Of a DNA stretch of 64,000 nt, positions 32,912 through 44,490 are shown in pieces; the stretch's first letter is position 1; every line of letters starts with the position of its first letter. A model generated the notes under the pieces. It saw only the letters and a program-made list of their open reading frames with translations, made no database searches and had not been told where the DNA came from. The stretch lies in assembly GCA_038380435.1 (NCBI GenBank), contig JAWZYU010000005.1, forward strand, positions 34,432,001 through 34,496,000, written 5' to 3'. Source of the stretch: Ryuthela nishihirai (Eukaryota > Arthropoda > Arachnida > Araneae > Heptathelidae). The position numbers and the translations under genes are program-made.

Positions 32912-35566
32912 TCAACCTACATATTCTCTCCTACATATTCATAAACAGACTGCTTGAAAGTAATAATCCTCTTTTTACTCGAATCAGACAGTCAACATAT
33001 TTGCCACTAGACGGCGTTGGTGAAAAACCCAAAACTCAGAAAATCACTTTTTTTAACTGTTGCACTGATCATCTTCCTTCGAAAGTTGTATCTTTTGTGT
33101 TCGTAAGAATAGTATATAGCTATGAAGAGACACAAGAAGGAGACACGTTTCAGTGAGTTCGTAAGGGTGTCAATATTCTGAAGTGACTGATTCACTTGCA
33201 GCTGAAATGTAATATTCACATGCTTACACGAAAAGTGAATGTTGCTGAAATGTAATATTCACATGCTTACATGAAAAGTGAATGTTGCTGACTTGCATCT
33301 TCATGAGAAATGAACGCTGTTGTAAGAAATTGTAACATTAACGCTCTAATACTTAAAAAATGAATGGTTAAACCATTGTTACCAACCTTCTTGTTGCCTT
33401 TTACGCTGGCACAGGGCGCCCTCTGTTTCGAATGTTTACGTTTTCTTTTAATGTGAGAATGCAGGTAGTGTGCTTTCCTATCGCTTCTCTTTCTCAATCT
33501 CACTTCAGCAATATTGTTTGTCGTGGTTTGAAGTGTGAAATAACCTTTGAAAGACTTGACGCTTTATACGTTAGGTCCGTTTGAAATGCAAAGTATTGTC
33601 TATCCGTTATGGGGCCCTCAGAATCGAAATTATTACTGGCTTACAGGAGTAATGCTCCATAGACAGTGTTCTTTCCAAACAAGATACATAACATTATCAA
33701 AAAAAAACTTGTGTTTGCCCTAACCACTTTCACACGAACATAGTACCACTTGTTCTAAGAACTCCATACTAGTATAGAAATAGGGAAAAATAACTAAACA
33801 GACATCTCCGTGTTAGATTGTAGTGAAACACCCTATCTTTGTCGAAAAACTTGTGTCTGCAGCTAAACACCTTCACACACTTATGTGCTTATTCAAATGT
33901 ACTGAGGGGGCCGGGAACTCTGAAAAGAGATAGCGCCTTGGAATAACCATCGAGAGAGCTTACGTTTCTTACGTTGCATTTTATCGGCGGTTGAAGTCAG
34001 AGAATGCAAAGTTAGGTCTAGCGGATCGATTCTGGGACCCAACTTTTCATGGAAATACTGAAAATATTGTTGTTTTCTTATAAACAGTGAGTTTTCAGAT
34101 TTTAAATTTCCAAATATCTGTGATTCTTTATTGATGTTTTTTATATGCAAAGTATTTTGTGATATTTATCCATCCGCGTGTATGTAATGGACTGTGATTT
34201 ACTAGCGTGGGACCTTAATATTTTATGATTTTTCCTGTATTACTCCTTTGCTAAAGAGTGACTTTTATCAGTTACTCCTTAGGTTCACTTATTTTACATT
34301 TTTATACTTTCTCTCTCGTCACAGTATGTTTTACAGTTATTTCACTTCTTGTCTGAAGTCTTTCACTTCCAAAAAATTGTGAAAATATTCACCTATCCAC
34401 TGAAATGTGTGTGTGTATTTATAGATATTCCAATACCCTTTACATTTTAGTGATTTTCAATGAATTTACCAACCATTTCGTTGTTTTTCCAATTTTCGTT
34501 TATGCATGTAATTTGATTAAACGACCTAGTCACATGCTGTGTCGTAGGTAAAGTACTGTCCATTTCAGGCTATTGTGAGATTTTCGTCGTAAGCAGATAT
34601 ATGGAATCAGATCTGACGCAGATGATGCTTGCGATTTATCTACTTTGGTCGTATGGTTTGTTAGAAAGATACACATAGGGAAGATGTATTAGTGTTTGAA
34701 CTTTAATTATCATGTGAGAGAGAAAGCAAAGAATACATAATGAGAGTTTTACGAATCTATGGAGAAACGTGCATCTGAAGAGTTAGTTTAAACAAACTTG
34801 CAATCAGTCTTTCATTCTAAATGCTTGTTGCTTGCCGTGCTAAAACGATTCATTGAAATTCCCCATCGTATACCTCCCAAAACGGTACATTGTAGTTTAT
34901 CAATTATATTTGTCATCTTCAGGTGTGAAGGCAGGAGCTGTGTAAACATGACAGGAATCAATTTCATAGTATCTGACACATAGTTTTAGCACTTCTCCGA
35001 GGAGGCGCTCATAATACGTGTCATCCCAATTTTCAAGCTCCCTAATAATGTTCCAGTTATATTTTATAACCTAAAGGACAGCCATCTTATTATACAAGGA
35101 ATGATCAAAAAATAAGAAGATTAATAGTGTTCCCAATAATACGGAAAACAGCATTCTCCCCTGGAACTTTGAATTTCATAGATTCTTATCAATTTTTAAT
35201 GGAACAATAATGCTGCTTTTCATCATCTGATAACAGTAGGAGATTTGGGTGTGCTTTAAATCTGAATGTTGTGATGTAGGGTGGGAACACCTCTTTCTCG
35301 TGTCCAAAAACATTGACAGAAATGTTGTTCATTTTTACGAATTTAGATATATTTTTCTTTTAAATGTATATAGTTATTAAGGCGTTCAATTTATTACAGG
35401 CTCATTCACAGTTAATACAGGATTTATATATGTGGAAAGTAGTCCCAGTGGTAATGGAAAAAGAGTTAATTCCTAGTTCATTGGTAGCCAAATATCCCGT
35501 GCTTTTCCCGGTTGGTGCAGAAGAAGCTTCTAATAGCATGCTCAGGGTAGATCATTTGATAATCGA
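32912..35566. other. Core of the Maverick-like element, no recognised gene
   Basis: AT-rich. Contains a 43-bp tandem pair at 33202-33288 (each unit holding gaaatgtaatattcacatgc and aaaagtgaatgttg). Open frames such as 33893-34150 (minus, rich in Lys/Ser) and 33267-33503 (minus, basic) show no motif I recognise: no polymerase motif, no DDE/RNase H core, no protease triad. Either host-like filler or heavily decayed cargo. Confidence 0.5.
33202..33288. repeat. 43-bp tandem duplication
   Basis: Two near-identical units in succession, differing by one base (acacgaaaag / acatgaaaag). Confidence 0.9.
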
Positions 35567-35639
35567 AGTAAACACAAGACGGTCATGTGTCCTATGTGTA
35601 AAGCAGAGAAAGAAAACTAACAAGAATTGTATGTACTAA
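35364..35639 (+). CDS. Short ORF at core/right-arm junction, Cys-bearing end
   Basis: 91 codons. The last third lies in the right inverted repeat and is thus also encoded, on the minus strand, at the left arm's inner edge. The C-terminal part (RRSCVLCVKQRKKTNKNC) has a C-x2-C pair with a basic stretch, faintly like the Cys-rich tail of piggyBac-type transposases or another small zinc-binding tail. In both arms a one-base shift after the last Cys would add a further Cys, suggesting frame decay. No start context or upstream exon is evident. Function unknown; quite possibly not a gene. Confidence 0.25.
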   Translation: MYIVIKAFNLLQAHSQLIQDLYMWKVVPVVMEKELIPSSLVAKYPVLFPVGAEEASNSMLRVDHLIIEVNTRRSCVLCVKQRKKTNKNCMY

Positions 35640-37639
35640 ATGTAACTCTTAGAAAAATTTTGTTTTTGCACTGTTTCATCAATATTCATGTTTTGTATTT
35701 CCTGCATTCATTCCAATAAATAATTCAGCGAAACATTAATATATACATCAACTCTTGATTTTTCTTGGCTGATCAACTGGTTTTCCGTGGTACAAAATAA
35801 TAATAGACCATAGATATGTAACTTTTTGAGGGCACTGAAGATGTAAAATGAAAACATTCATTCTCTTTGGAAACGAACATCCCATATTCCACCAATATGT
35901 TATTTTCTCAGTCTCCTACATCTCGTCTTCCTAACGGCTACGAAAGGACTCATTGAACTATGCAGAATCACACCCTGCTTGTCACTTTGAATGAATTTGC
36001 ATACCTTGACCTTAGTTCTCGTACCTTTTACAGTTTTCAGCCTTACGAATCTTTTGAATAATGTCGCGTGTTTCTTCTCTCCAGTTCTGGAAGACTATGT
36101 TTTAGCAGGAAATCAGTTCTGTTCTTAATGAATGCAGTGGAATTATTTACCAAGTTTCTATTTTTAATGAAGGAAATCGTTCATCAGTAGCAGATGCAAA
36201 TATTGCTGTTAATTTATATTAATAACATAAAATATTTATATTATTAATATAAAACAGATAGCAGCAGTTCTATCGTACATAACCCGCTTGTTGCGAAATG
36301 CACATCACACGAGTTGATGAAAGTCCGATTGCACCCATTGATAAATGACCCCGTCGTATGATTTGAAGGAAGGTGAAAGATTAGAGACTTCGAAAATTTT
36401 TTCAGTGCTGAGAGTGATCCGTCAATAAAACGTGGTCCGGGGTGAGGTACCAAACGTCTGTTGCGTGTTCTATAACGGGTTTTATATGTCACCCCTACAG
36501 ACCATATTACACCTCAATATCATTTCATAATTACGAATAATTTATTTTTAAATCAGATTTTTCTCCTTTTATTACATTTTTACCCAACCAAAGGAGTTTG
36601 GTGAAGTTTTAATAGAGTGAACTTTTGATAAGAGGGTTTAATAAAGTGGAGGTGGGGTTTTTAATGAGTGTTTAATTAATAAGGAATAAAAATGGGTAAT
36701 ACAACGTTGGGAGTTGATTTTCTAAGTTTAGTGGACTTGTAAAATGAATGGGAGTTTGCGATTAGTGAAGTTTTAATAGAGTGAACTTTTGATAAGGGGG
36801 TTTAATAAAGGGGGGGGGGGGTTAATGAGTGTTTAATTAATAAGGAATAAAAATGGGTAATAAAACTTTGGGAGTTGATTTTCTGTGAATGACTGCTATC
36901 AAAAGTTTTGCAATTATTTAGAGACTTGCATCATCCCTTTCTGCGTGAGGTTGCCACCCATGCAATTATTCTGAGGCTTGCATCAGCCAATCGTTGCCAC
37001 CCAAAGTTTAGTTGGTAAGGGACTTATTCAGAGATTAATGGGGGCTTAAAATATAGGGGGTCAACCAGGGGATCTGAAATAAAGAAAAATCGGGACTATT
37101 CGAGGAGGGCTTAAAATATACGTGGGTCAACCAGGGGGTCTGAAATAAAGAAAAATCGGGACTATTCGAGAAGAAGGGCTTAAAATATAGGTGGGTCAAC
37201 CAGGGGTCTTTAATGATGGGTTGGCTGAAAAATTGGGAAATTAGAGTTAAAATAGGGGGTTTTCCGAAAATAGTACTTCTCATAGTCACCAGATGGCGCC
37301 AGGGGTTAAAAAGGGTGGAAGGAAGGGGGTTTAATAAGGGGGAGTCAAAAATCGGGAAATTAAAGCTAAAATAGGGGTTTTTCCGACAATAGTACTCCTT
37401 ATAATCACCAGATGGCGCCAGGGTTAAAAGGGGGGTAGGAAGGGGCTTTTTTAAATTAATTTTTAATTATTAATTCTGAATTATTAATTATGAATATTAA
37501 TAAGGGGGCGTGGTAGGAAGTGGGCGTGGTCAGTGACGTCATGGCGGGCGTTGTCAGTCACGTCATAGGGGTTGTGGTATTGACGCCATAGGGGGGAAAG
37601 CACGGGGGTAAAAGTGCCCCAGGTTGGGAACTCACTACT
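35567..37639 (-). repeat. Right ~2-kb terminal inverted repeat
   Basis: Mirror of the left arm. The terminal 150 bp (37500-37639) hold a cluster of gtggtcagtgacgtcatgg, cagtcacgtcatag and related CRE-like sites with ggcgtggt motifs. Repeats of gtgggtcaaccagggg lie at 37065-37210 and of agatggcgccagggttaaa at 37290-37435. Confidence 0.88.
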
Positions 37640-37645
37640 AGCAAT
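37640..37645. repeat. 6-bp target-site duplication, right
   Basis: AGCAAT, identical to 30856-30861, directly outside the right inverted repeat. Confidence 0.88.
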
Positions 37646-38670
37646 TCTTCTTCCTTCTCATGATCCCGCACAGAGCAGCATCCCGCAGCATAATCAGCTG
37701 TCAGTGCCCCAGTTCTGCATTTGAGAACTGGTCAAGACTAGTTCCAGTCTGTAAATTCAGAATTGAACGCCATATCTTTTTTTTCTGGGGAGTGCATCTG
37801 ATTGGCTCATTGGGTTCAATGATTCCCGAATACCTAACTTGGTATATCCGCGATTCGCCCGATAGAGGGAGTCGAGGCGGGGCGATCGTACAGGACCAGA
37901 GTTCGATCTATATAATCTTAACTTCTTCGGCCTCCTTCGCATGCTTCCAACTTCGTGAAAAATCCACTGGACTGATTTAGAAAATGATTGATGAATGAGT
38001 AATTTAGGAAAAAGATGAGCTAGACAGATAAAGTCGATTTACATTAATTATAGGCAAATTTTGCATTGCTTTCGGCAGAGTCACAACCTGAGTGATCTGA
38101 TGTGGTTGCTTCCTTTTATCATTCGTTTCTGTGTGCACTAGAGTGATGTTCCAGCCATCGTTCCTTGGAGAACTCGTTGTGAAGGTTCATTTCACTAGAG
38201 TTTTAAGTTGATTGATATCAGATTTGATATACTGTAAGTGGAATACTGACGATTGTTAATTCGTTCACCTTTTAGCATACTGCGGAATTATGTTATAATT
38301 AACATAGCATATTATTTTATGCATACGGCATACTGCGGAATTATTCTTAGCATACGGGGGAATTATGCTATCTTCGGATATTTAGTAGTTTATTTTTTGT
38401 TATTGTTTTTAACGGAAAAAGGTATTGTGGTCGATTCTTCAGAAACAAATCCTCTACACATTCGCAGTTATAGTAACAACGTTATAGTACGTATTACTAA
38501 CTTGTGGTTGTTCCTGGTTTGAACATAAATATTCTTCGGTAATTCTTTCGAAATCTTTGTTTTAACGCAGCCCTCTGAAGTCAGATCAATCAAAAATTTA
38601 TTAATATGCAATTCTGAGAATTTAGTAATTTTGCAGCAGCGATTAATTTATTCCATGGGGATACATTTTT
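37646..38670. other. Unassigned; short direct repeats at 38271-38375
   Basis: Nothing recognised except three partial repeats of agcatactgcggaattatg around 38271-38375. The open frame 37660-37980 has no family features. Confidence 0.4.
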
Positions 38671-38689
38671 CATACCGCATGTCTCGAAG

Positions 38690-39050
38690 AGAAAAAGTTG
38701 ATGAGTGGTAGTACTTCTTTCCTTAAAGAAAAGTATTGTAAAACACTGAGGTCTTTTTTTAGAGAAAAAGACTAAACACAGAGTTCTTCTGTTTCTTAAG
38801 AAAATACTGTAAAATACCGAGTTCTTTTTTTTAAAAGACTAAACACAAAGTTCTTCTTTTCTTTAAAAAAAAAAAAACTGCAAAATACCGAGTTCTTTTT
38901 TAGAGAAAAAGACCAAACACAGAGTTCTTCTTTTCTTAAGAAAATACCGTGGAACACTGAATTCTTCTTTTTTCAGAGAAAAGACAAGTTTTTCTTTTCT
39001 TAAGAAAAGACTGTGAAACACAGAGTTCTTTTCTCGTGTAAAAAACTTTT
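38690..39050. repeat. Tandem repeat, ~60-bp units (aaacacagagttcttctttt)
   Basis: About six imperfect units carrying agaaaaagactaaacacaga and ttcttaagaaaatac modules; each unit contains the ttcttaagaa-type palindrome. The Lys/Phe-rich minus frame is a by-product. Confidence 0.82.
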
Positions 39051-39363
39051 CCTGTATCATGTTTTCAGAATTTACTCTCTTTAATAGAGTGTTGATCCGG
39101 CTTTATTCTGTTTTAGGAGTTTCCAACGTACGCCGATGTAATTTTCAAGCTTTTTTAATTTTTCAAGAAATTCCAAAACCTAAGTTCGACAAATATCAAA
39201 GTAAAGCAGTAAGGTTTGCTTGGCATGGGTAATTGGGCTGATGGCTTCTTAAATCTTCATCTTGAGTGTGATCAACTGAGGTAGTACTGTGCAGGGTAAC
39301 TTTGACTTTAATACAAATCCCACAGAGAATTATCTTAAATTGTTAATTTGGACTTCATGAAAA

Positions 39364-39690
39364 CTATTGTAATGTTGTCAAAGACCGACCAATCCACCGG
39401 TTGGGGAGATTTGCATTCAAATAATCCCGAACAGTATTTGTATGATTAGCTGTTGTCCAGTCACGTTCGAAGCAAATATCATCAGCAATGTTGCGTGTCT
39501 CCAGCTCTGGCATTAAACAGTTTTCCAACATCTGTAAATAACTGTGCTGATTCACCTGTTCATCAAAGAAATATGGTCCAATGAGGGGATGAGCTGAAAG
39601 TGCAGACCACATCATGAAATGATGATGATGATGATGATGATCTTGAATTTCCTCATACGTTTGAATAATTCCAGAAGTAGAAGTTTCCAA
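39364..39690 (-). pseudogene. Tc1/mariner-superfamily transposase fragment
   Basis: Minus strand: MMWSALSAHPLIGPYFFDEQ, then a YLQMLENCLMPELE stretch, FERDWTTANHT in place of the usual QQDGAPPH (catalytic Asp retained), and RDYLNANLPNRWIGR. This is the middle of a DDE transposase of the kind whose third catalytic residue follows RWIGRG-PVEWPARSPDL. The upstream part has become an (atg)n tract giving a His run; the downstream part is lost. No TIRs seen. Non-functional. Confidence 0.68.
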
Positions 39691-40149
39691 GAGCGCAGTC
39701 TCCTAAGGCTTATGATACAAAAAAAATGAAATAAACATATGAAAATCACTGATTATTACTGAAATGTAACAAAATGTTCTCGGACTTGTGGAACACTCTC
39801 ACAGCGGCACAGAATGAGGTTTGAATGAAGAGAGGTTAAACCTCTTTTCATTAAGAATATTATTTTGTATCATTTAGTCTATTATTTTGTGAAAATTTCA
39901 ACGAATGGATTTTTTTCTAACATATTTTTATTTTGGGCAAGTTTTGAATTAAAGATTTCACAAGAGACGTGAAAATTTGTTCTCACTTGCAGTAAAGGAA
40001 AGTGAATGCAAGTTTTTCTATATACCCTTTCAAAAGAAAAAATACATTAAAGTCATAACGGTATCCACTTTCTACGCAATTTCTAATACGTCCATTCTTA
40101 ATTAATGTTTGGAAACATTCTTTGAATTAGAGCGTTAAGTTCATTTACT

Positions 40150-40209
40150 AGAAAATTAAGAAAACTAGCTGAATTAGCATATTGTTAATTCAGCTAGTTT
40201 CCTTAATTT
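40150..40209. repeat. Inverted repeat, ~23-bp arms
   Basis: aattaagaaaactagctgaatta and its near-complement taattcagctagtttccttaatt around a 9-base loop (one mismatch). Confidence 0.82.
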
Positions 40210-40304
40210 TTTTTGAGTAATGCATCATTTTTTTTAAATGCTTAAACACATGACACCACTTTTCATTTGCACAGAAGTTGTTTTGAAATTTTCTTTTTGT
40301 CAAA

Positions 40305-40490
40305 AAAAAAAGAAATTATTCCTCAAGCAACGTTTGTTAGAAAGGCTGACAGAAACCTGTCAGTTTAATATACCATAAGCGAAGAATCTGTGCGAAAGGC
40401 GAGACCTGAGCAGAAAAACAACACAAACATCCATGCCTTACCCGGGACCACTGGATCAATATCCTAGCGCGCTAACCAGGCGCCCACCGG
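40305..40490 (-). mobile_element. SINE B, diverged copy
   Basis: Minus orientation; core diverged (tcctcaagcaacgtttgtta), body with acctgtcagtttaatatacc, head ending gcgctaaccaggcgcccac near 40488. Flanking target duplication not resolved. Confidence 0.72.
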
Positions 40491-40723
40491 GTCGTTCTGT
40501 CAGTCGGTAAGATATTCTCACATATATTTAACGTCAACAACAAAAAGTTGTATTCCTCTGTTAAAGCAATTAAATTACCCTTCAATATCATCTCTAACTG
40601 GAATTTGCTTTAATAAACGCAGTGACCTCAGTGTTCGCATATTATCAAAATGCTCATTCCATGCGATTAGGTAGTCAATCACTCTGAAACTTGAAGATAT
40701 GAGATAAGAGTTAGAACTCTAAT

Positions 40724-40985
40724 TGGTTGGTTTTACCTCTGAGGGGCACTTTTTTGTACACAATGGGTTAAATAACCAGGTCATAAAGATCCCTAGGTTC
40801 GGAGAATGTTGGGGAAGAGGGCACACTAGACAAGTTGAGACAAATGGTAGCCTAAAAATTAGCAAGGCCATCGAGTGTCCTTTAATGTGCACAGTGTTTA
40901 GGCTCTCCTGCATACGTATGGGGCATACGACAGACGGTGACCTTTACAAACCCGTTGGTGTTCCCTTTCTGACCTAGGAGAGACG
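40724..40985 (-). mobile_element. SINE A, diverged 3' part
   Basis: ttggttggttttacctctga...ggggcacttttttgtacaca, body with cttacaaacccgttggtgt-like sequence, truncated before the tRNA head. Minus orientation. Confidence 0.75.
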
Positions 40986-41405
40986 TTGCTCCTGTTAATA
41001 GTGTACTTTAATGTTTAGCAGTAACCTGTGGCTTCATAACCGAAGCTTTGCATCCACTTCCAACTGAGAAAAACTATTTCACACTGAGCATAAAACGGCA
41101 GTTTACTTTTATTATTATTATTAATGCACTTTCTAAATGTGGTAAAGCTGGCATAAAGTATCATTTAGCACACATTTCTTTTTTAAGTTATTCCAAAATT
41201 TTCGAAAAAAAAATCATGAAAAATTTCTGTTTTTGACAGCTAGCGTTATAATAGTGCAGCAACGTTTTGAGTTACCTCATTGCCAACCTAATTTTTTGAT
41301 GAGAATGTTGCCACTACTAATCTATTAGTAAAAGATCTGCTCATGGTGTAGAGTTAATTCAGCATTTAAAAAAAGAAATCCGAAGTTAAATTCCGTCTTT
41401 ACTTA

Positions 41406-42834
41406 CACTGCACGACATTGAAATTGTCCCACCCAGAAGGAGTGAGGGGATAGGGGTGAAATGTAACACACACATAGGAATAAATATTGGCATACCATGA
41501 TTTAATTTGCAGCCACTTACAGTGGTTAGAAGATGAGAAAATTCAGCACAATATGACTGCCTCAGTAGGTGGTTGCACCGCCGTAAACGGCAATTACAGG
41601 CAGCAATACGGCGTGGCATGTAGTCATGCAGTTGACGGATATGGTCCTGAGGAATTTCACACCAAGCAGCGTTGACTTGCTCCCAGAATTCATCGAGATT
41701 GTGCGCTGGCCAGTAAGAGGATTGCACACGTCGTCCAATGTGGTCCCACAGATTTTCTATTGGGGATAAATCTGGAGATTGTGTTCGCCATGGCAATACT
41801 TGAACAAGTTGCAAACATTATCTGGAGACCCTAGCATTGTGTACATGGGCTTGCCATGCTGGAAAATGGGCTGCTGCATGCTTCCCAGGAACGGTAACAA
41901 AATGGGCTGCAGAATTACACTAACATATTGGGCAGCTGTCAGTGTTTCCGTGATGCAGACAAGAGCTGATCTGCTGTCATATCCAATAGCACCCCATACA
42001 ATTATGCCTGGCTGACAGGAGGCATGCCAGCCGTGAACTAAAGCTGGATCCCTCCTCTCGCCAGGTTGTCGCCATACACGGACTTGTCGATCGTCAGTGT
42101 CAGACAGAAACAGGATTCATCACAAAACACAACAGTGTTCCATTCGTGACCCCAGTTCTCACGACTTCGGCACGAAGCCAGACGAGTGCTGTGATGGTTT
42201 GCAGTCAATGGCAGTCGATGTAACAGTTGCCTAGAGGGCAGTTGTGTCTCATACAATCTTCGGTTTACCATTCAGGTTATTATGGGGACGTTCATGGCTG
42301 CTGACACAATCTATCGAATATCACCTGCAATGCTCTGCCGTGATGAACGAGCATGTCGAACAATGCGCCTATCAAGCTCTGCTGACGTCTGTCGGACGGT
42401 ACCACTCCCTCTACGATGCACGCTAGAACCTTCATTTCGCCACTGTTGCCAACAGCATCCAACAGTTCGTGCATCCCGATGATCATGGGCAGCAACACAA
42501 CCTGTAGTCCATCCATTTCACATAAGTCTATTATTCTTTCTCTCTCAAAAGCATCCAAATGGTGATAAACCTGCCGACGGCATGTACCAGGCATTTTCGC
42601 CCTTCGCTGAACAATTTCCAAGCAGAACAACCAAATCTCAACCGTTCGCAAGACTTCCACCTGCAAAACAATACCATCCCTGTTCCTTCTTGCACCTTTT
42701 ATATCTTGAGCCACACACGTTATTGGCTCCGGATGATTGTCATTTGCATATCTCAGCTGTGCCCGTCCACCCTCCTATTTGCATGTTTGTACAACATTTC
42801 CTTCTGGGTGGGGCACTTTCAATGTCGAGCAGCG
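41406..42834 (-). mobile_element. Tc1-like element, ~1.43 kb, TA target site
   Basis: Left end CACTGCACGACATTGAAATT; right end is the near-complement (...ctttcaatgtcgagcagcg), with cttctgggtggg shared in both; TA at 41404-41405 and 42835-42836. Length is close to a complete Tc1-type transposon. Confidence 0.84.
41470..42720 (-). pseudogene. Tc1-like transposase pseudogene
   Basis: Minus strand, right to left. N-terminal region at 42714-42470 (MPGTCRRQVYHHLDAFERER, then IIDLCEMDGL). An HTH/linker stretch follows around 42420-42240. The segment NWGHEWNTVVFCDESCFCLT (about 42170-42090) carries the first catalytic Asp. The segment TQSPDLSPIENLWDHIGRRV (about 41790-41720) carries the DLxPIE motif of the third catalytic acid. 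A PQDHIRQLHDYMPRRIAACN tail follows near 41620. Frameshifts split it into at least four pieces, so it is inactive. DD34E type is inferred. Confidence 0.82.
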
Positions 42835-43045
42835 TATGAGGATATTTATTGTCTAGTTTTCATCCAGGAACTATCCCTAAAAACGGGGACTTCTGATCAC
42901 CCTAGATTTCGGTTCCCCTGTCGTTTCACCGATTGTCGTGTTTGGATACAGATTAATTGAAACTGGGTTCGAATATTGGGTAATAAAAAATGATATCGTA
43001 ATATCATTCTGCTCACAACTTTTCGGTGACGATATCTGCTAGCAG

Positions 43046-43253
43046 TCGGACGCCGTCCCGTGGCATCCGAATGGTTAGCGTGCTTGGCTACTAATCCAAG
43101 GGACCTGGTTGGAGTCATGGGTAAACTATGAACGTTTTTTCTTGTCTTTCAGCTGTCTCGCCTTCCTTACAGATCTTTTCTGTGGCGTATTAAACTGATG
43201 GGCTCCTGTCAGACTTCTGTGGCAAGCAGCTGCTTGAGGGGATATTTTTATTT
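43046..43253 (+). mobile_element. SINE B copy, full length
   Basis: Head gccgtcccgtggcatccgaa with ttggctactaatccaaggga, full body, core and attt-type tail. Target duplication tatctg(c/a)tagca flanks it (about 43033-43044 and 43254-43265). Confidence 0.85.
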
Positions 43254-43259
43254 TATCTG

Positions 43260-43862
43260 ATAGCATGGGGATCTGCAAGTGCCCCCCCCCCCCTTCAGAA
43301 ATGTGATTGTTTAAATTATGAGGAATCTGAAGGGTTACTTACTTTTTGGCTTGTATTAACGGGGATTTACGTGATAAAATATTTGCTAATAAATTATTCT
43401 TTTATTTTAAATAAAAGAAAATATTGAATGGAAACACGTAAATTATCCTATTTTGGTTCAACACTAGATATGATTAAATGTATTCTAAGAAGACACACAC
43501 CAATAATCAAAAAAAAAGCAATAGCGCTCTTTCAAAGATTCTTGCCCCCCCTACCAGGTGAAATTTCTGTGGAGGCCCATGTCTGCTAGTAATTTAGTAA
43601 TATAGTTTTAATTTTCATGAGAAGTGGTTGAAAGTTTTCTTTCTCTTTCCGTACTTTTAATAATTTTGGAAAGGAAATGTTTTGTTTCGTGCACTCATAG
43701 TGCAATGGTAGTGCAATCGTGCACTCATAGTGCAAATTGTAGTGCAAATTGTAGTGTGACCATGCACTTAATATCTGGCTATAATTGGTTTATGCAGGTT
43801 TATATATGAAGTGCTGAGCCTTTAGTCTTTCAAATAAATTGAAATGATTTGTTTTAAAGACC
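43260..43862. other. Unassigned, with short gtgcaatagtgc-type repeats
   Basis: 43690-43770 has several copies of gtgcactcatagtgcaa / ttgtagtgcaa. A C-run is at 43280-43290. No gene. Confidence 0.5.
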
Positions 43863-43877
43863 GGTAACACCCATCTT

Positions 43878-44084
43878 GAGCCGTCCCGTGGCAGAGTGGT
43901 TAGCACGCTTGGCTACTAATCTAAGGGACCTGGGTTCGAACTTCGGATTAGGTATGGATGTGTGTGTCGTTTTTCTGCTGAGGTCCTGCCATCCTCTCAG
44001 ATCTCTTACTGTGGCATATAAACTGACAGGCTCCTGTCAGACCTCTGTGGCAAGCAGCTGCTTGAGGAGGTATTTTTTTTTATT
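43878..44084 (+). mobile_element. SINE B copy, full length
   Basis: Complete head (ggcagagtggttagcacgct), body and core. Perfect 13-bp target duplication taacacccatctt at 43865-43877 and 44085-44097. Confidence 0.92.
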
Positions 44085-44097
44085 TAACACCCATCTT

Positions 44098-44365
44098 ACT
44101 ATTAATGGGAAGGGAGACACCAAAAGGCTGTCGTCTGTCGGGTAAGACGTTAAGCCGTATCTCATGAGAGTCACGTGTCAGGCAGGTTAAATAACACGCT
44201 CGATAGCGTTAACTGGAAGTCCATCTGTCTCCTAACCACTGTTCAAAGATGTCTCTTGCCTGCCCAATCTTAAGCACAACTCCTTCTTGGAGCCTTTGCG
44301 ACTAGGTTATTTATTTCATTGTGTGCATAAAAGTGCCGTTCCGATGTAAACCATTAGAGACAACG
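44098..44365 (+). mobile_element. SINE A, degenerate body
   Basis: Old copy without the head: gtcgggtaagacgttaagcc, gatagcgttaactggaagtc and an end with aaaagtgccgttccgatgt. SINE B at 43878 landed at its left edge, so this copy or its remnant is the older of the two. Confidence 0.65.
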
Positions 44366-44445
44366 AAACCTTTTAAAATCTAAAAAGAGTGTCTTAAGAA
44401 GAAAAAAAAAATCATTTGTAGGTTCCCATTTGTTAGTTAAATGAA

Positions 44446-44490
44446 GGCCTTCAGGAGTAGGGAGCTTAGGGCTCCCTACTCCTGAAGGTC
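44446..44490. repeat. Near-perfect 18-20-bp inverted repeat, 5-base loop
   Basis: ccttcaggagtagggagc and gctccctactcctgaagg are exact complements around ttagg. No TE similarity seen. Confidence 0.9.

Larger units (their letters stand above)
30862..37639. mobile_element. Maverick/Polinton-like non-autonomous element, 6778 bp
   Basis: Bounded by long inverted repeats: the left end reads AGTAGTGAGTTCCC and the right end is its exact complement, GGGAACTCACTACT. Arms of ~2.05-2.07 kb (30862-32911 and 35567-37639) face each other around a ~2.65-kb core. The element is flanked by a perfect 6-bp duplication (AGCAAT). Known family facts: Mavericks/Polintons make 6-bp duplications and have long TIRs starting AG. 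They are usually 15-20 kb and encode a protein-primed DNA polymerase, integrase, capsid-type proteins and an adenain-like protease. None of these genes is visible here, so this would be an internally deleted member. Alternatives are another 6-bp-duplicating superfamily or a foldback element. A decayed third arm lies at 4590-5905. Confidence 0.62.

Noticed and set aside
30862..37639. A piggyBac element
   Set aside because: The flanking duplication is AGCAAT, not TTAA, and the Cys-bearing ORF is too weak to outweigh it.
38690..39060. Lys/Phe-rich small protein on the minus strand
   Set aside because: Artefact of the ~60-bp tandem repeat.
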